Assembly (NCBI GenBank): GCA_022842935.1
Contig: JALHOP010000018.1
Location: 1 to 64,000, forward strand
Source: Myxococcota bacterium
Lineage (GTDB): Bacteria; Myxococcota; XYA12-FULL-58-9; JALHOP01
Reading direction: 5' to 3'
DNA length: 64,000 nucleotides
A program made the translations under genes and the position numbers. This document shows positions 26,951 to 36,191 of the stretch, piece by piece. Below the pieces are notes generated by a model, which had not been told where the DNA came from, ran no database searches, and worked only from the letters and a program-made list of their open reading frames with translations. How positions within the stretch are numbered: position 1 is the stretch's first letter; each line of letters begins with the position of its first letter.

Positions 26951-28093
26951 ATGTCGACAAACGACGATTATTTAAACATGTGGGTGCCAGAACGTCCATA
27001 CGGCGCGCTTCCGCCCCTCCCGCCACAAGCCGACTGTGAAACACGCGCTGTCCTCAAGGCATGCATCGAGGCACGCGCCGCTGTCGCTGAGCTGAAACAG
27101 GCGTCTGCTCTTGTGCCAAACACCGCGCTCCTCACCAACACGATCCCACTTCTCGAAGCGCAGGCGAGCTCGGAGATCGAGAACATCGTAACGACCGCGG
27201 ACGCGCTCTTTCAGCATCCCGATCCGGCCGACGCGGCCGCCGACTCTGCGACCAAGGAAGCTCAACGCTACCGAGCCGCGCTTTACGAGGGCTTCAAGTC
27301 CCTTTCGCATCGACCTCTCACGACCGCCACGGCCCTCGACGTTTGCTCTCAGATCAAGCTGGTCGACGCGCAGATCCGTCGCGTGCCAGGCACCAATCTC
27401 AAGGACAACGTAACGGGGCGCATCATCTACACGCCGCCCGAGGGCGAAGCGCTCCTCAAGGACCTACTCAGCAACTGGGAAGTGTTCTTGCACGACCCGA
27501 CGCTCACCCTCGACCCCATCGTGAAGATGGCAATTGCCCATTACCAATTCGAAGCGATCCATCCATTTGGCGACGGCAATGGCCGGACGGGTCGTATTCT
27601 CAACATCCTCTATCTCGTAGAGCAGGGATTGTTGACGCTACCAGTGCTCTATCTTAGCAGATACGTTATAGCGAACAAAGCCAGCTACTATCACTTGCTG
27701 CTCGAGGTGACCCGGTCTCGGGCATGGGAGCAATGGATTCTTTTCATGGTCGACGCGACAGCACAGACGGCCCGCTGGACCACAGCCAAGATCACGGCAA
27801 TGCGCGGCCTCTATGAAGAGGCTGTACGATACGTCCGCGACCGCCTTCCGAAGATCTACTCACGCGAACTCATCGACGTGATCTTCGAGAAGCCCTACGC
27901 GCGCATCTCCGACCTCGTCGATCGAGAAATCGCCGCGCGGCAGACAGCGTCGCGCTATCTCGCCGAGCTCGAGACCATCGGCGTCTTGCGCTCGTTCACT
28001 CTGGGGCGCGAGAAACTCTTCGTACATCCGCGTCTGATGAGCTTACTCAAGAGCGATACCAATGACATCGTGCCGTACGCTATAGAACTTTGA
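26951..28093 (+). CDS. fic: Class II Fic protein with C-terminal winged helix
   Basis: A 380-residue Fic/DOC enzyme, expected to transfer AMP (or another NMP) to protein hydroxyls. The catalytic motif HPFGDGNGRTGR is complete at residues 204-215. The inhibitory helix S-x-x-x-E-N (SSEIEN, residues 73-78) precedes the Fic core, which defines class II and implies self-inhibition. The N-terminal Fic_N-like part includes VPERPYGALPPLPPQ. Residues ~310-370 form a winged helix (ISDLVDREIAARQTASRYLA), which could bind the TGTACA repeats upstream. It lies inside the tRNA-Arg island; cargo or stabilisation role inferred. Confidence 0.9.
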   Translation: MSTNDDYLNMWVPERPYGALPPLPPQADCETRAVLKACIEARAAVAELKQASALVPNTALLTNTIPLLEAQASSEIENIVTTADALFQHPDPADAAADSATKEAQRYRAALYEGFKSLSHRPLTTATALDVCSQIKLVDAQIRRVPGTNLKDNVTGRIIYTPPEGEALLKDLLSNWEVFLHDPTLTLDPIVKMAIAHYQFEAIHPFGDGNGRTGRILNILYLVEQGLLTLPVLYLSRYVIANKASYYHLLLEVTRSRAWEQWILFMVDATAQTARWTTAKITAMRGLYEEAVRYVRDRLPKIYSRELIDVIFEKPYARISDLVDREIAARQTASRYLAELETIGVLRSFTLGREKLFVHPRLMSLLKSDTNDIVPYAIEL

Positions 28094-28201
28094 TCAACGA
28101 CGAAGCTCCAAATGCGAGCAAACGGTTTCGTGGCCCCTGTGCGCGCGTCGGCCCATCGTGCTCACGAAGATCGGCGCATCGTGATCACCTAGATCGGTCA
28201 T

Positions 28202-28600
28202 CTATCCAGTGGGTTGGGCCGCTTGTGCCTTGAGACACGCCGGTCCGCTGTCGACCTCCCAACCGACGTTGAAGCCAAAGTCCCTGCTGGTCTCACCGAA
28301 GTTCGGTAGATTGCCGTCCGAGCTATCGACGCTGTAGCGGTTGACCAAGTAACCAACGTGACCCGCCACGAAAACCGGCAAGACCGGAATGCTGACGCGC
28401 GCGCCGAACATGATCGGCCAGAGTGTTTGCGTTGCCGATACGCCACCTTCCTCTTGGCTGAAACGGTGAAAACCGAGCTGAATTTCTGGGTCGATGATCG
28501 GTAAAGGCAGGGGCCGAAGATAAAGGTCGCCGCCGAAGCCGCTCCCGTCCTTCCCGTCTTCGATGAGGATGCGGCTGTAGCCGCGATCGGCACGCGTAGC
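28202..28600 (-). pseudogene. Outer-membrane barrel protein, C-terminal fragment
   Basis: About 125 in-frame codons show barrel-like sequence: GSGFGGDLYLRPLPLPIIDP, EIQLGFHRFSQEEGG, WPIMFGARVSIPVLPVFVAG and SRDFGFNVGWEVDSG. The frame remains open upstream to 29146, but that part is Arg/Ser-rich and antisense to the SRPBCC gene, so it is not the native N-terminus. No signal peptide is attached. I read it as the 3' part of a barrel gene whose start was deleted. Confidence 0.5.
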
Positions 28601-28951
28601 TTGCCGACATCGGGCTGTTGCGCGCCCCGGCGACTTCCCAACGAACCAGATTGCTTGCCGTAAGGTGTGCCGCGTGAGGCGCGCTTCTTCCGCGTCGATT
28701 GCTGCCGGGACCGCGGCGTCGGGCAAGTCCGAACTTTGTCCGCCATTAAGCAAGAGCGAGCATTCCCAGGGTGCGGGCGTCGACGAAAGCGGCGAGCTTG
28801 GTGATGGCGGCGCGGTCGCTCTCGCCGTGCACTCCGGTTTCGGCCGGTGCGTTAGGCCTGCCTTTTGCGCGCGGGTCGCTCGACCCATTAGAGCGTCCAG
28901 GCCGGGCCGTTGCGAAAAATGATACGGTGTCCTCTCCCCAAAAAGGCCTCC

Positions 28952-30007
28952 ATGAGCACTGACGAACCGAATCCATATCGCGCGCCCGAGACACGTACGG
29001 AGCGCGACGGCGCACCGACCGACGAGCCGCCGTCTGCTCGCGAGCTTACTGCGCGCAAACGGACGAGTATCGGTGGTGGCATCTTCGGCGTCGCGTATGG
29101 CCTCGCGTGCCGGATCGCTTTCGCGGACGGCAACGATTCGTCGCATGACTGGCTAACGGTGATGAGCATCGGCTTCATCTTCGTGGTTCCGTTCGCGATC
29201 GGCTTCATCAGCGTTGCGCTGGGCGGGCGTCGAAAGCGCTTCCGGGCCTCTCAGGCCATGGTGCCAGCGTTCGCGACCCTCGGCGCCGCGCTCGCCCTCG
29301 CTTGGGAGGGTCTAATCTGTGTGTGGTTGTGGCTGCCGATCTTCGCCGTGCTTGCGCTCATTGGTGGCGCCGTCGGGCATTTGGTGAACCGTATGCGCGC
29401 GCCGGCTGCGATGGCGGTCGCGGCTTTACCATTCATGGTAGCGGTATTCGAGTCGAAGCTCCCGGCTCCTCACGAGACACGTACCGTGGCGAATGAAATC
29501 GTGGTTGACGCTCCATTGGACAAAGTCTGGTCCGCTATCGCGAGTGTTCCGGCCATAACCGACGACGAGCACTCGTTCGCGTTCGTGCACTTCATCGGGT
29601 TCCCGAGACCCATCGCTGCTACGCTCGACGGCGTAGGTGTCGGCGCCGTGCGACGTGCGACGTTCGAGCGTGACGTCGTCTTCGTCGAGACCGTGACACA
29701 ATGGGAAGAGCATCACCTGCTGGCGTTCGATATCTCACCACCGCCCGAGGGCCTGCCACGGGCGGGTCTCGATGAGCATGTCACCGTGGGCGGGCCTTAC
29801 TTCGACGTCTTGCAGGGCACCTACGAACTGTCGGCAATGGACGAAGGTAGGACGTTGCTGAGGCTCTCGAGTCGGCACCGCCTCTCGACGCGGTTTAACG
29901 CCTACGCGCGCTGGTGGACGGATTGGATCATGTCGAGCACGCAGGCGTATATTTTGGACGTCATCGCACGTCGCTGTGAAGCTACTGCGCCGGGCTTGCA
30001 GGGCTGA
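28952..30007 (+). CDS. Membrane protein with SRPBCC-like domain
   Basis: A 351-residue protein; the ATG at 28952 is preferred to one 14 codons upstream. The N-terminus (MSTDEPNPYRAPET) resembles the NPY-x-x-P start common in planctomycete and myxobacterial membrane proteins. Four to five membrane helices lie between residues 40 and 180 (GIFGVAYGLACRIAF; IGFIFVVPFAIGFISVALGG; FATLGAALALAWEGLICVWL). Residues ~190-345 form a polyketide-cyclase/START-like (SRPBCC) domain: VANEIVVDAPLDKVWSAIAS, TQWEEHHLLAFDISPPP and GRTLLRLSSRHRLSTRF. Ligand unknown. Gene is intact although inside the island. Confidence 0.75.
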   Translation: MSTDEPNPYRAPETRTERDGAPTDEPPSARELTARKRTSIGGGIFGVAYGLACRIAFADGNDSSHDWLTVMSIGFIFVVPFAIGFISVALGGRRKRFRASQAMVPAFATLGAALALAWEGLICVWLWLPIFAVLALIGGAVGHLVNRMRAPAAMAVAALPFMVAVFESKLPAPHETRTVANEIVVDAPLDKVWSAIASVPAITDDEHSFAFVHFIGFPRPIAATLDGVGVGAVRRATFERDVVFVETVTQWEEHHLLAFDISPPPEGLPRAGLDEHVTVGGPYFDVLQGTYELSAMDEGRTLLRLSSRHRLSTRFNAYARWWTDWIMSSTQAYILDVIARRCEATAPGLQG

Positions 30008-30115
30008 GCTTCGCGCCGGAAGCGCTTCTCGCAACCTGGGGCGGTCGGCTTATAGCCGCGATGCCGATCGCTTTACTGGCCGCGTTTGCCAAGAACGAAG
30101 CGGTCGACCTGACCG

Positions 30116-30415
30116 ATGCGCACCGGCGTCCCACACGAACGCGGTTCCTCGAAGCGCTCGACGGGCAACGCCGCCAAAGTGACGTACGCGAGAATCAACG
30201 ACGCCATCGACGTACTCGGTGCGGCGTTGCGACGCGGGTCGACGGCCGCCGTGACCTTGGTGAACGTCGAAAGCGCCCGCCTCACGGCGGCGTATTTCGA
30301 GGCCAAAGGCATGCGCGCAAGTCTCTACGAGCGCCACTGTGTGACGTGTATCGGCGTCTGCGACCGGGGAAGGGTACCCCGGGGGTTGGAGAAGGAGCCG
30401 AGGGCAGTTGCCTGA
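30116..30415 (+). pseudogene. Truncated hypothetical gene running into repeat
   Basis: A 99-codon frame with strong GC bias at third positions and a plausible helical centre (VTYARINDAIDVLGAALRRG; SARLTAAYFEAKGMRASLYE). The last ~15 codons (VPRGLEKEPRAVA) are encoded by the 32-bp repeat at 30371-30402, so the native 3' end has probably been lost at the repeat. No family recognised. Confidence 0.4.
30371..30402 (+). repeat. 32-bp repeat, copy 2
   Basis: Identical to 26495-26526. It is followed at 30412 by ctgataacgcgggttacg, a third copy of the outer end of the 48-bp inverted repeat, placing this repeat pair ~75 bp inside the right island boundary. Confidence 0.7.
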
Positions 30416-30478
30416 TAACGCGGGTTACGTGAAACTCGCGAGCCCAAGCCTGAGATGGGTCTTGGTGCCATCTAGGTC

Positions 30479-30562
30479 TGGGGGTCAAAGAGCCATGCCC
30501 CGAGAGGGCTTTGAAAGGCGCGCGATGCAGGATTTGAACCTGCGGCCTATAGCTCCGGAGGC
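30479..30562 (+). repeat. Island right boundary repeat
   Basis: Partner of 26167-26250 (four mismatches in 84). It overlaps the 3' part of the intact tRNA-Arg gene and its downstream flank. Confidence 0.8.
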
Positions 30563-30592
30563 TATCGCTCTATCCAGCTGAGCTAATCGCGC
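30519..30592 (-). tRNA. tRNA-Arg (anticodon CCG)
   Basis: On the minus strand the 74-nt gene begins gcgcgattagctcagctgg, has D stem GCTC/GAGC, anticodon stem ATAGC/GCTAT with loop CTCCGGA (anticodon CCG), T arm GCAGG-TTCAAAT-CCTGC and acceptor GCGCGAT/ATCGCGC with discriminator G. CCA is not encoded. This gene is the integration target of the 4.3-kb island and remains intact. Confidence 0.95.
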
Positions 30593-30601
30593 GTGCGCCG
30601 T

Positions 30602-30630
30602 CATGTAGTCGACGACCGCGCCGCTGTCTA
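30602..30630 (-). promoter_or_regulatory. Possible tRNA-Arg promoter
   Basis: Reading on the minus strand: tagaca (30630-30625), 17-bp spacer, tacatg (30607-30602), ending 10 bp before the tRNA 5' end. Only weakly like consensus. Confidence 0.3.
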
Positions 30631-30644
30631 GGGCGAGGGTGAGC

Positions 30645-31946
30645 TCAGGCGACCCGTTGGTGGGGTGGCTGGTCCCACTGTGCCTGGAAGGCAGCGAGCC
30701 GGGGGGCGATGTTCGTGCGCCACGCCTTGCCGCTGAAGACGCCATAGTGTCCTGCTTCAGGCTCGACGTAGTGGCCGCGCATCGACTCGGGCAAGCCAGT
30801 GCAGAGCGTGTGCGCCGCGTAGGTCTGGCCGACGCCGCAGATGTCGTCCTTGCCTCCTTCGACGATCAGCAAGGGGACGTCCGTGATAGCCGCCAGGTTC
30901 ACGCGACGGCCGTCGAGTACGAGCTCTCCCTTCGGCAACAGATGCCTCTGGAAGATCATGTCGATGGTCTCGGTGTAGTAGGTTGCGTGCATGTCGAGCA
31001 GCGCGTTGTACTCGTCATAGAACTCGCGGTGCTTCTGCGTCGCTTCCTGCGCTCCGCTCACAAGGGCCCAGAAGTAGTCGTTGTACGCGGTGGCGTGTTT
31101 GGCGAAGTTCTGGCCCACGAACCCGGCCTGTTGCAGGAATCCCGGCATGACGAGGCGCCCCCACCCGTCGTGGCCAGGCGGGACCAGATGCAACATGTTC
31201 GCCTTGAAGAGCGAAAGCGGATGTTTGAGAGCGAAGGTGTTGCACTCCTGCGGATTCACGCGGGTGTCGATGGGGCCGGCCATGAGGGTCAGGGAGCGCG
31301 GCTTGCAGGGGTCGCGGTCCTCGCTCATGAAAGCCACGGCGCAGAGCGCGGCGGGGGAGGGCTGGCAGACAGCGGTGAGATGACAACCGGGGCCCGCCAC
31401 GGCGAGGGCGCGGCGGATGTGTGCTACGTTGGCCGCGATGCCGAATTCACCCGCCGACGCCGGCACGGTCGAGGCGCACTTCCATTCCGTGACGTAGACG
31501 TCACCGCTCTTGAGCATTTCGCGCGCGGTGCCGCGCAGCAGAGTTGCATGGTGCCCGGAGATTGGCGTCACCAGCAGACCACGAGGTTGTGTCGCTAATC
31601 GCTGCTTCAGGCTGTCGGCCGCTACAGCGGACGCGTTGTCACTTCGGATGCCATTCGTGTCACGGGTGAAGCGAACCAAGCGGTAGAATGGTGTCTCGTC
31701 GACCACGTCGGCGCGGACCGGAACATCGTGGCCACCGATGGTGACGGACGGGATGTTCCATTCGGGCTTCGGATAGACCCGGGTAAGCCGCTCGAAGAGG
31801 TCCGCGCTGGCCACCATCATCCTCGCGCCTGGTGTCTGAGATAGCGGATTCGCGGCATTGCCCCAGAACGCGCCCGTCATGGCCGCCGCGGCGCGGGCCG
31901 GGGCTAGCGCTGTCTGACTCGCGTCGTGCACGTATTTGAGCAGCAT
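30645..31946 (-). CDS. phaZ: Intracellular PHB depolymerase
   Basis: A 433-residue alpha/beta hydrolase that mobilises stored poly-3-hydroxybutyrate granules. Start MLLKYVHDASQTALAPARAA matches the usual PhaZ N-terminus; the frame runs 40 codons further upstream, but that part does not fit. Conserved parts: FWGNAANPLSQTPGARMMVA, SGHHATLLRGTAREMLKSGD, the nucleophile region VCQPSPAALCAV (Cys in place of Ser, as in PhaZ1 types), LIVEGGKDDICGVGQTYAAH (acid) and EAGHYGVFSG (His). Length fits the TIGR01849-type family (~400-440). Located right of the tRNA-Arg gene; no phasin or synthase is adjacent. Confidence 0.93.
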   Translation of the reverse strand: MLLKYVHDASQTALAPARAAAAMTGAFWGNAANPLSQTPGARMMVASADLFERLTRVYPKPEWNIPSVTIGGHDVPVRADVVDETPFYRLVRFTRDTNGIRSDNASAVAADSLKQRLATQPRGLLVTPISGHHATLLRGTAREMLKSGDVYVTEWKCASTVPASAGEFGIAANVAHIRRALAVAGPGCHLTAVCQPSPAALCAVAFMSEDRDPCKPRSLTLMAGPIDTRVNPQECNTFALKHPLSLFKANMLHLVPPGHDGWGRLVMPGFLQQAGFVGQNFAKHATAYNDYFWALVSGAQEATQKHREFYDEYNALLDMHATYYTETIDMIFQRHLLPKGELVLDGRRVNLAAITDVPLLIVEGGKDDICGVGQTYAAHTLCTGLPESMRGHYVEPEAGHYGVFSGKAWRTNIAPRLAAFQAQWDQPPHQRVA

Positions 31947-32102
31947 CAAAGCATCCGAATGCGCCAGGGCATTATCGCGGGTCTGTCGATTCGTATCGGC
32001 TGCACCCGCGACGAGTTGCGTCCCCAGCCACAAGACTGCCCCGACCTGGGAATGACTGCACGTCAATCACAGGCAATCCCTCGAGATTCAGGGAACGCTC
32101 GT

Positions 32103-34043
32103 TCAGAGGTTCTGGTTCTTGAAGCGGAACGGGAAGGTCACGAGCGCCGGGCCACCTTTGGGCTGCGGAAACATCCACTTCCCGATTGCCTCACGCACAC
32201 AGCGCGTCATCTCCTGGGAGCGCAACTCATCGAGCACGACACGGACGCTACCGGGGCGAACGCTGCCGTTCTCTTCGACGGTCCATTGCATGTCGAGCCG
32301 GCCATCAGCATCGGGCTCGGATGCCTGACAGCGCTGGATGTCACGGGCATGGCGATTGATGGCGATCTTCACCTCGGCGCCGTCCAAGCGTCCTGGCGGC
32401 GCGACGTTGAAACCGGCGAAACCGCTCTTGTCGACGATGCTCGCGCTGTTACCGGCTCGGTCGCTACGTAACATCGCGGCGGCGCTCGAGACTGGCGGAC
32501 CTTTGCCTTTTTCGATCATCGGCTCCGGGACGCCGCGCAAGAGCCCAGACACGCGGAAGTCGCCGATCGAGACCTGCTTGGGCGTCTGCGCAGCTTGTAT
32601 CGTGGTAACGCCGGCATTCGGATCTGCCTTTTGTTTTTTTTGCGGCCGTATCGGGACCGGCGGCGCCTCGGTGACCGGCTCGTCCGCCGCGGCGGACGGT
32701 GTCGGCGCGACGAGCTCGGGGTTCGTGGTCGTGGCGATCGCGTCTTTTGGGATCTCGGCGGTGAGCTCTGGAACAGGTATCTCCGGCGGCCGGTCACGGA
32801 AGCCGACCTCGCGCACGACGTATTCCTCGTTGGGGATCGGCGTGGTCCAGAACTCGCGGCGGTTACCAGGCATCGCCAGAACGACGATGTTCACCACCAT
32901 CGCTAGCACGGCGGCGAGGGCAGCCTCGGGCTTGGGGATCCAGCGCCGTAGGTCGAAGCGCTTCACGAGCGGCTCGGGCGCCGAAACGCAGCGCACATAG
33001 ATGGTGTACGGACCGTAGCTCAGCTCGGCGAACTCGCGAGCCGCGACCCGCATGCCGACCAGGGGGCCACTGCGGTAGGTCGGGGCGCGCTGATCGCCGC
33101 GGTGGAACATTTTCCAGGTCGAATCTTGCGGCACCTGCACATCGTAGATGCCGGGGTCGCGGTGGCTTACGAGCGGGAAACGGTCCACCGCCGGCACCGT
33201 CCACAACGATTCTGGGAAGGACGGCTCGTTACCCCACCAAAAGGTGTCTCCAGGTTTGACCAACGCCACGTCGTGCAACCTTGCGCCGACCGAGACGAGG
33301 ACCTCGACCACGACGCCACGGCGGTTGATGCGCGACGTCTCGAGTTGGGCCTCGGCGTTTCGCATGACGCTGATGATTGCGGGGACGTCATCGGGCACGC
33401 GTTCGGCGTCGACGTCGTCCGGATCGAAGTCTGGGTCCTCTGGTGCGGGCGAGGCCACGACCTCGTACGCGTCGTCGAGCCCACGATTGGTGTCGTCGTC
33501 CGCCTCGTCGTTTCCGGCGTCCGCCTCGTCCTCGATGTCGGTGTCCGGCCGAAACGATGGCTCATGGACGACGTCCTCGAGCCGCAAACTCACTGACGGC
33601 AAACTGTTCTCTGTCGCAGGCAAGGGAGCCTCGCCCACGTGCGTGTTGGGCGCCTTTTGGCCTGCGTTGGTGTCGTCGTCGTCGTCGTCTTCGTCGTCGG
33701 CTTCGTCCCAGCCCTCCGGAAGCGAGCCTTGTTCCTGCATCTCGGCGTCTGCGATGGAGCGGGCCCGGATTGCGAAGTCACAAATGGTGACGGTGTGGCT
33801 GGGCTCGAGATCGGCACGCGCCTGCTGAACACCGTCGACGCGAATCCCGTTGGTGCTGCCGGCATCTACGATGCGGATGCTGTTTTCGTCGAAGAATAGA
33901 CGTGCGTGGACGCGCGAGACATGTGTCGAGTCGAGAAAGACATCAGCCTCGGGATCGCGGCCGATGGTCGCTGGCGACGCGCGCAGCCGTACGCGAAGAT
34001 ACGGCTTACCTTGCTGTCGGACGCGAACCTCGATTTCCGTCAT
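32103..34043 (-). CDS. FHA-domain protein with AgmX/PglI-type C-terminus
   Basis: A 646-residue protein starting MTEIEVRVRQQGKPYLRVRL, with an SD-like taggaa upstream of the ATG at 34043. Residues ~20-95 are a canonical FHA phosphothreonine-binding domain (IGRDPEADVFLDSTHVSRVH; DAGSTNGIRVDG). Residues ~100-220 are acidic and low-complexity (DEDDDDDD). A membrane helix follows at ~residue 375 (AALAAVLAMVVNIVVLAMPG). The last ~100 residues (INRHARDIQRCQASEPDADG ... FPFRFKNQNL) are the AgmX/PglI or TonB-like energy-transducing domain. This architecture occurs in gliding and envelope proteins of myxobacteria. Divergent from the DUF3857 lipoprotein. Confidence 0.85.
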   Translation of the reverse strand: MTEIEVRVRQQGKPYLRVRLRASPATIGRDPEADVFLDSTHVSRVHARLFFDENSIRIVDAGSTNGIRVDGVQQARADLEPSHTVTICDFAIRARSIADAEMQEQGSLPEGWDEADDEDDDDDDTNAGQKAPNTHVGEAPLPATENSLPSVSLRLEDVVHEPSFRPDTDIEDEADAGNDEADDDTNRGLDDAYEVVASPAPEDPDFDPDDVDAERVPDDVPAIISVMRNAEAQLETSRINRRGVVVEVLVSVGARLHDVALVKPGDTFWWGNEPSFPESLWTVPAVDRFPLVSHRDPGIYDVQVPQDSTWKMFHRGDQRAPTYRSGPLVGMRVAAREFAELSYGPYTIYVRCVSAPEPLVKRFDLRRWIPKPEAALAAVLAMVVNIVVLAMPGNRREFWTTPIPNEEYVVREVGFRDRPPEIPVPELTAEIPKDAIATTTNPELVAPTPSAAADEPVTEAPPVPIRPQKKQKADPNAGVTTIQAAQTPKQVSIGDFRVSGLLRGVPEPMIEKGKGPPVSSAAAMLRSDRAGNSASIVDKSGFAGFNVAPPGRLDGAEVKIAINRHARDIQRCQASEPDADGRLDMQWTVEENGSVRPGSVRVVLDELRSQEMTRCVREAIGKWMFPQPKGGPALVTFPFRFKNQNL

Positions 34044-34115
34044 GGCCAATGATGTTTCCTACGGCGACGCGTTCGGGTTTGGCTCCCTGGTGGCTTTTGA
34101 CTATGTAGTCCTAAC

Positions 34116-36164
34116 GTGAAACGCGTCGTTTGCACATTCTTTGCGCTGTTCTTGCTGGATTGTGGGATTGGTCCTCGACTCTTCCCCCCACCGGTCATTC
34201 CGAGCAGCCCTGCGGCGTCCGATTGGCCTGATGCGGGGGCGGCCATCCTCGAAGACGAGGCCACCCTCGACTATCGTACCACCTCGGGTGTGGGTGAGCC
34301 GGCACGCGCCATCGCGGTGTTAACGCACCGGCGCCGCATCAAGATCCTCGACAAGGAGGGCCTGGCGTACGGCGTCATCGACCTCCCCGTGGACGCATAC
34401 TCGACCGTGACGCGCATCGACGCGCAATCGGTGAGCCCCGATGGGGACATCGAGGCCTTCGACCGCGACGAGCTCGATATCGGCACGTGGCCGAATCTTC
34501 CGCAGCACCCCGAGCTCAAAATCCTCCGAGTGAAGGTTCCTAATGTGAAGGTGGGCGGGCTCGTCGATATTGCCTACGAGCGCGTCTACGTGGACGTCGA
34601 CATGGTGCCCCCGTGGGTGTTTGCGCAACGCCTCCCCGTGTTGCGTTCGACCTTTTCGGTCGTCACGAGCCCCGCCATGAAGGTCGATCTGCGCACTGGC
34701 GTTGGCAACAAAGTCGTCGAGCGCGATCCACTGCGGCGGACAGCGGCGGACGGCCGCGACCGCCTGGTTTTCGTCGAGAACAATGTTCCGCCGATCCACT
34801 TCGAGCCCTCGGCGCCCCATGATGCGCGTATCGGTCCCTGGGTTGCGACCGTCACGGTCTCCTCCGAGGTTGGTGGTGAGCGTCAGCGCATGGCGAGCTG
34901 GGAGGACGTTCGCCGCAAGGTCGAAGGTATGTTTGCGCTCGTCGATGCCCCGGCCGAGTCGGGTCCGGCCGAGTCACGGTATGCGCGTATCCGCGACGCC
35001 TTGCGTGGTGTCGACCTGCGGGGCCTTGCGACCATTGAGCTCGCTGGCTCGAGCCCTCAGCCCGCCGATGCGTTGATCTCGGGGGCGAGCCCCGCCTGCA
35101 CCCGCGACGCCGCGGCGATGCTCTCCGGAGCCATGGCGGGCGGTGACTTGCCGGCCTACGTCGCCCTCATCACCTCGCCGGTGGGACCGCCGTTGCTCGA
35201 GGGCTTTCCGGCGCTCTATCCGTTCGTGCGCGCCGTCATCGCGGTCGATGTCGGTGCCCGGGTTGCGGCAGACCCGACCTGTACCGAGGATCCCGAGAGT
35301 CGCGGTCTTTTGTGTAGCGTGGCGCGCGAGAGCTACGCCTTCGTCGACCCGCTCTGTAAATATTGCCGCTTCGGTGAGCTGCCGAGCGAGCTGACCGGTG
35401 GTCGAGCCCTCGTGTTCTTGCCGGACAAGTCACGGTGGGTCGACGTGCCCATCGACGAGCCCGAGCGCAACCGAACGCTCACAGAGTTTCGCTACGTGTT
35501 CGAGGTCGATGGCCGCGTCCACGGCAACATGGCGGGTGAGGTCGTAGGGGCCGTCGCGCGCAACTTCCGCCAGCAGATCGTCGACGGTATGACCGGCGAA
35601 CAAACGCGCGAGCTGGTGTCCAAGGTGCTCAACGGCAACGAGGGAGAGCTCAAGTACGCGAAAGCGTCCATTTCCGACATCGCTGACGCGGACAAACCCT
35701 TGAAGCTCCGGGGTAGTGTGGAGACCAAGGCGCAAAAAGAAGACGACGAGCTCTACACCACCCGCATTATCGACTTCGCGGGACCCGCTCTGCCGGGACG
35801 TTTTCGCTCACTGCGCCGTTACGACGTTCTGCTCGAGGCGCCGGCGTGGCTCGACACCAACGTCCAGATCGAGCTGCCACTCGGGTATGCCGTGGGTGAG
35901 ATGTTGCCCGAGGTACGTATCTCCAAACCTTTCGCGGAATACGCATCGGGCTTCGTGATGCGGGACAAGTCGCTTCTTTTTTCGCGACGGTTGGTCATCC
36001 GTGCGCACCAGCTCGACGCCGCCCAATACGAGGAGTTCCGTGAATTCCTCGACGAGATCGCCACCGCCGAGGGGGCGGCCATTCGCGTGGGGTTGGTCGA
36101 GGCGCCAGTCGCGCCGCCTCCGGAGCCGAAAGCCAAGGGTAAGGGCCGCCGAAGACCGCGGTGA
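34116..36164 (+). CDS. DUF3857-type lipoprotein
   Basis: A 682-residue protein with a GTG start. The N-terminus VVCTFFALFLLDCG ends in a lipobox (LLDC), so it is probably a lipoprotein in the outer or inner membrane. Residues ~50-250 match DUF3857 (ALTHRRRIKILDKEGLAYG-like; QSVSPDGDIEAFDRDELDIG; FVENNVPPIHFEP). The middle of the protein stands where transglutaminase-like domains normally lie, but I do not see a clear Cys-His-Asp triad. The C-terminus is Lys/Arg-rich. PEGA-protein gene follows after 27 bp, so they likely form an operon. Confidence 0.75.
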   Translation: MKRVVCTFFALFLLDCGIGPRLFPPPVIPSSPAASDWPDAGAAILEDEATLDYRTTSGVGEPARAIAVLTHRRRIKILDKEGLAYGVIDLPVDAYSTVTRIDAQSVSPDGDIEAFDRDELDIGTWPNLPQHPELKILRVKVPNVKVGGLVDIAYERVYVDVDMVPPWVFAQRLPVLRSTFSVVTSPAMKVDLRTGVGNKVVERDPLRRTAADGRDRLVFVENNVPPIHFEPSAPHDARIGPWVATVTVSSEVGGERQRMASWEDVRRKVEGMFALVDAPAESGPAESRYARIRDALRGVDLRGLATIELAGSSPQPADALISGASPACTRDAAAMLSGAMAGGDLPAYVALITSPVGPPLLEGFPALYPFVRAVIAVDVGARVAADPTCTEDPESRGLLCSVARESYAFVDPLCKYCRFGELPSELTGGRALVFLPDKSRWVDVPIDEPERNRTLTEFRYVFEVDGRVHGNMAGEVVGAVARNFRQQIVDGMTGEQTRELVSKVLNGNEGELKYAKASISDIADADKPLKLRGSVETKAQKEDDELYTTRIIDFAGPALPGRFRSLRRYDVLLEAPAWLDTNVQIELPLGYAVGEMLPEVRISKPFAEYASGFVMRDKSLLFSRRLVIRAHQLDAAQYEEFREFLDEIATAEGAAIRVGLVEAPVAPPPEPKAKGKGRRRPR

Positions 36165-36191
36165 CGCGGTTGTGGTAAGCTCGGAGGTACG

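Larger units (their letters stand above)
26167..30562. mobile_element. Decayed 4.3-kb island at tRNA-Arg(CCG)
   Basis: Bounded by the 84-bp direct repeat; the right copy lies in the intact tRNA gene. Inside are a Fic gene, a broken outer-membrane protein, a SRPBCC membrane protein, a truncated gene at 30116, and copies of an unfamiliar repeat (26495-26579, 26806-26853, 30371-30440). No integrase is left, so it is probably a deleted remnant or was mobilised in trans. Confidence 0.6.

Noticed and set aside
33650-33715. GTC trinucleotide tract
   Set aside because: Encodes the Asp/Glu run of the FHA protein linker.
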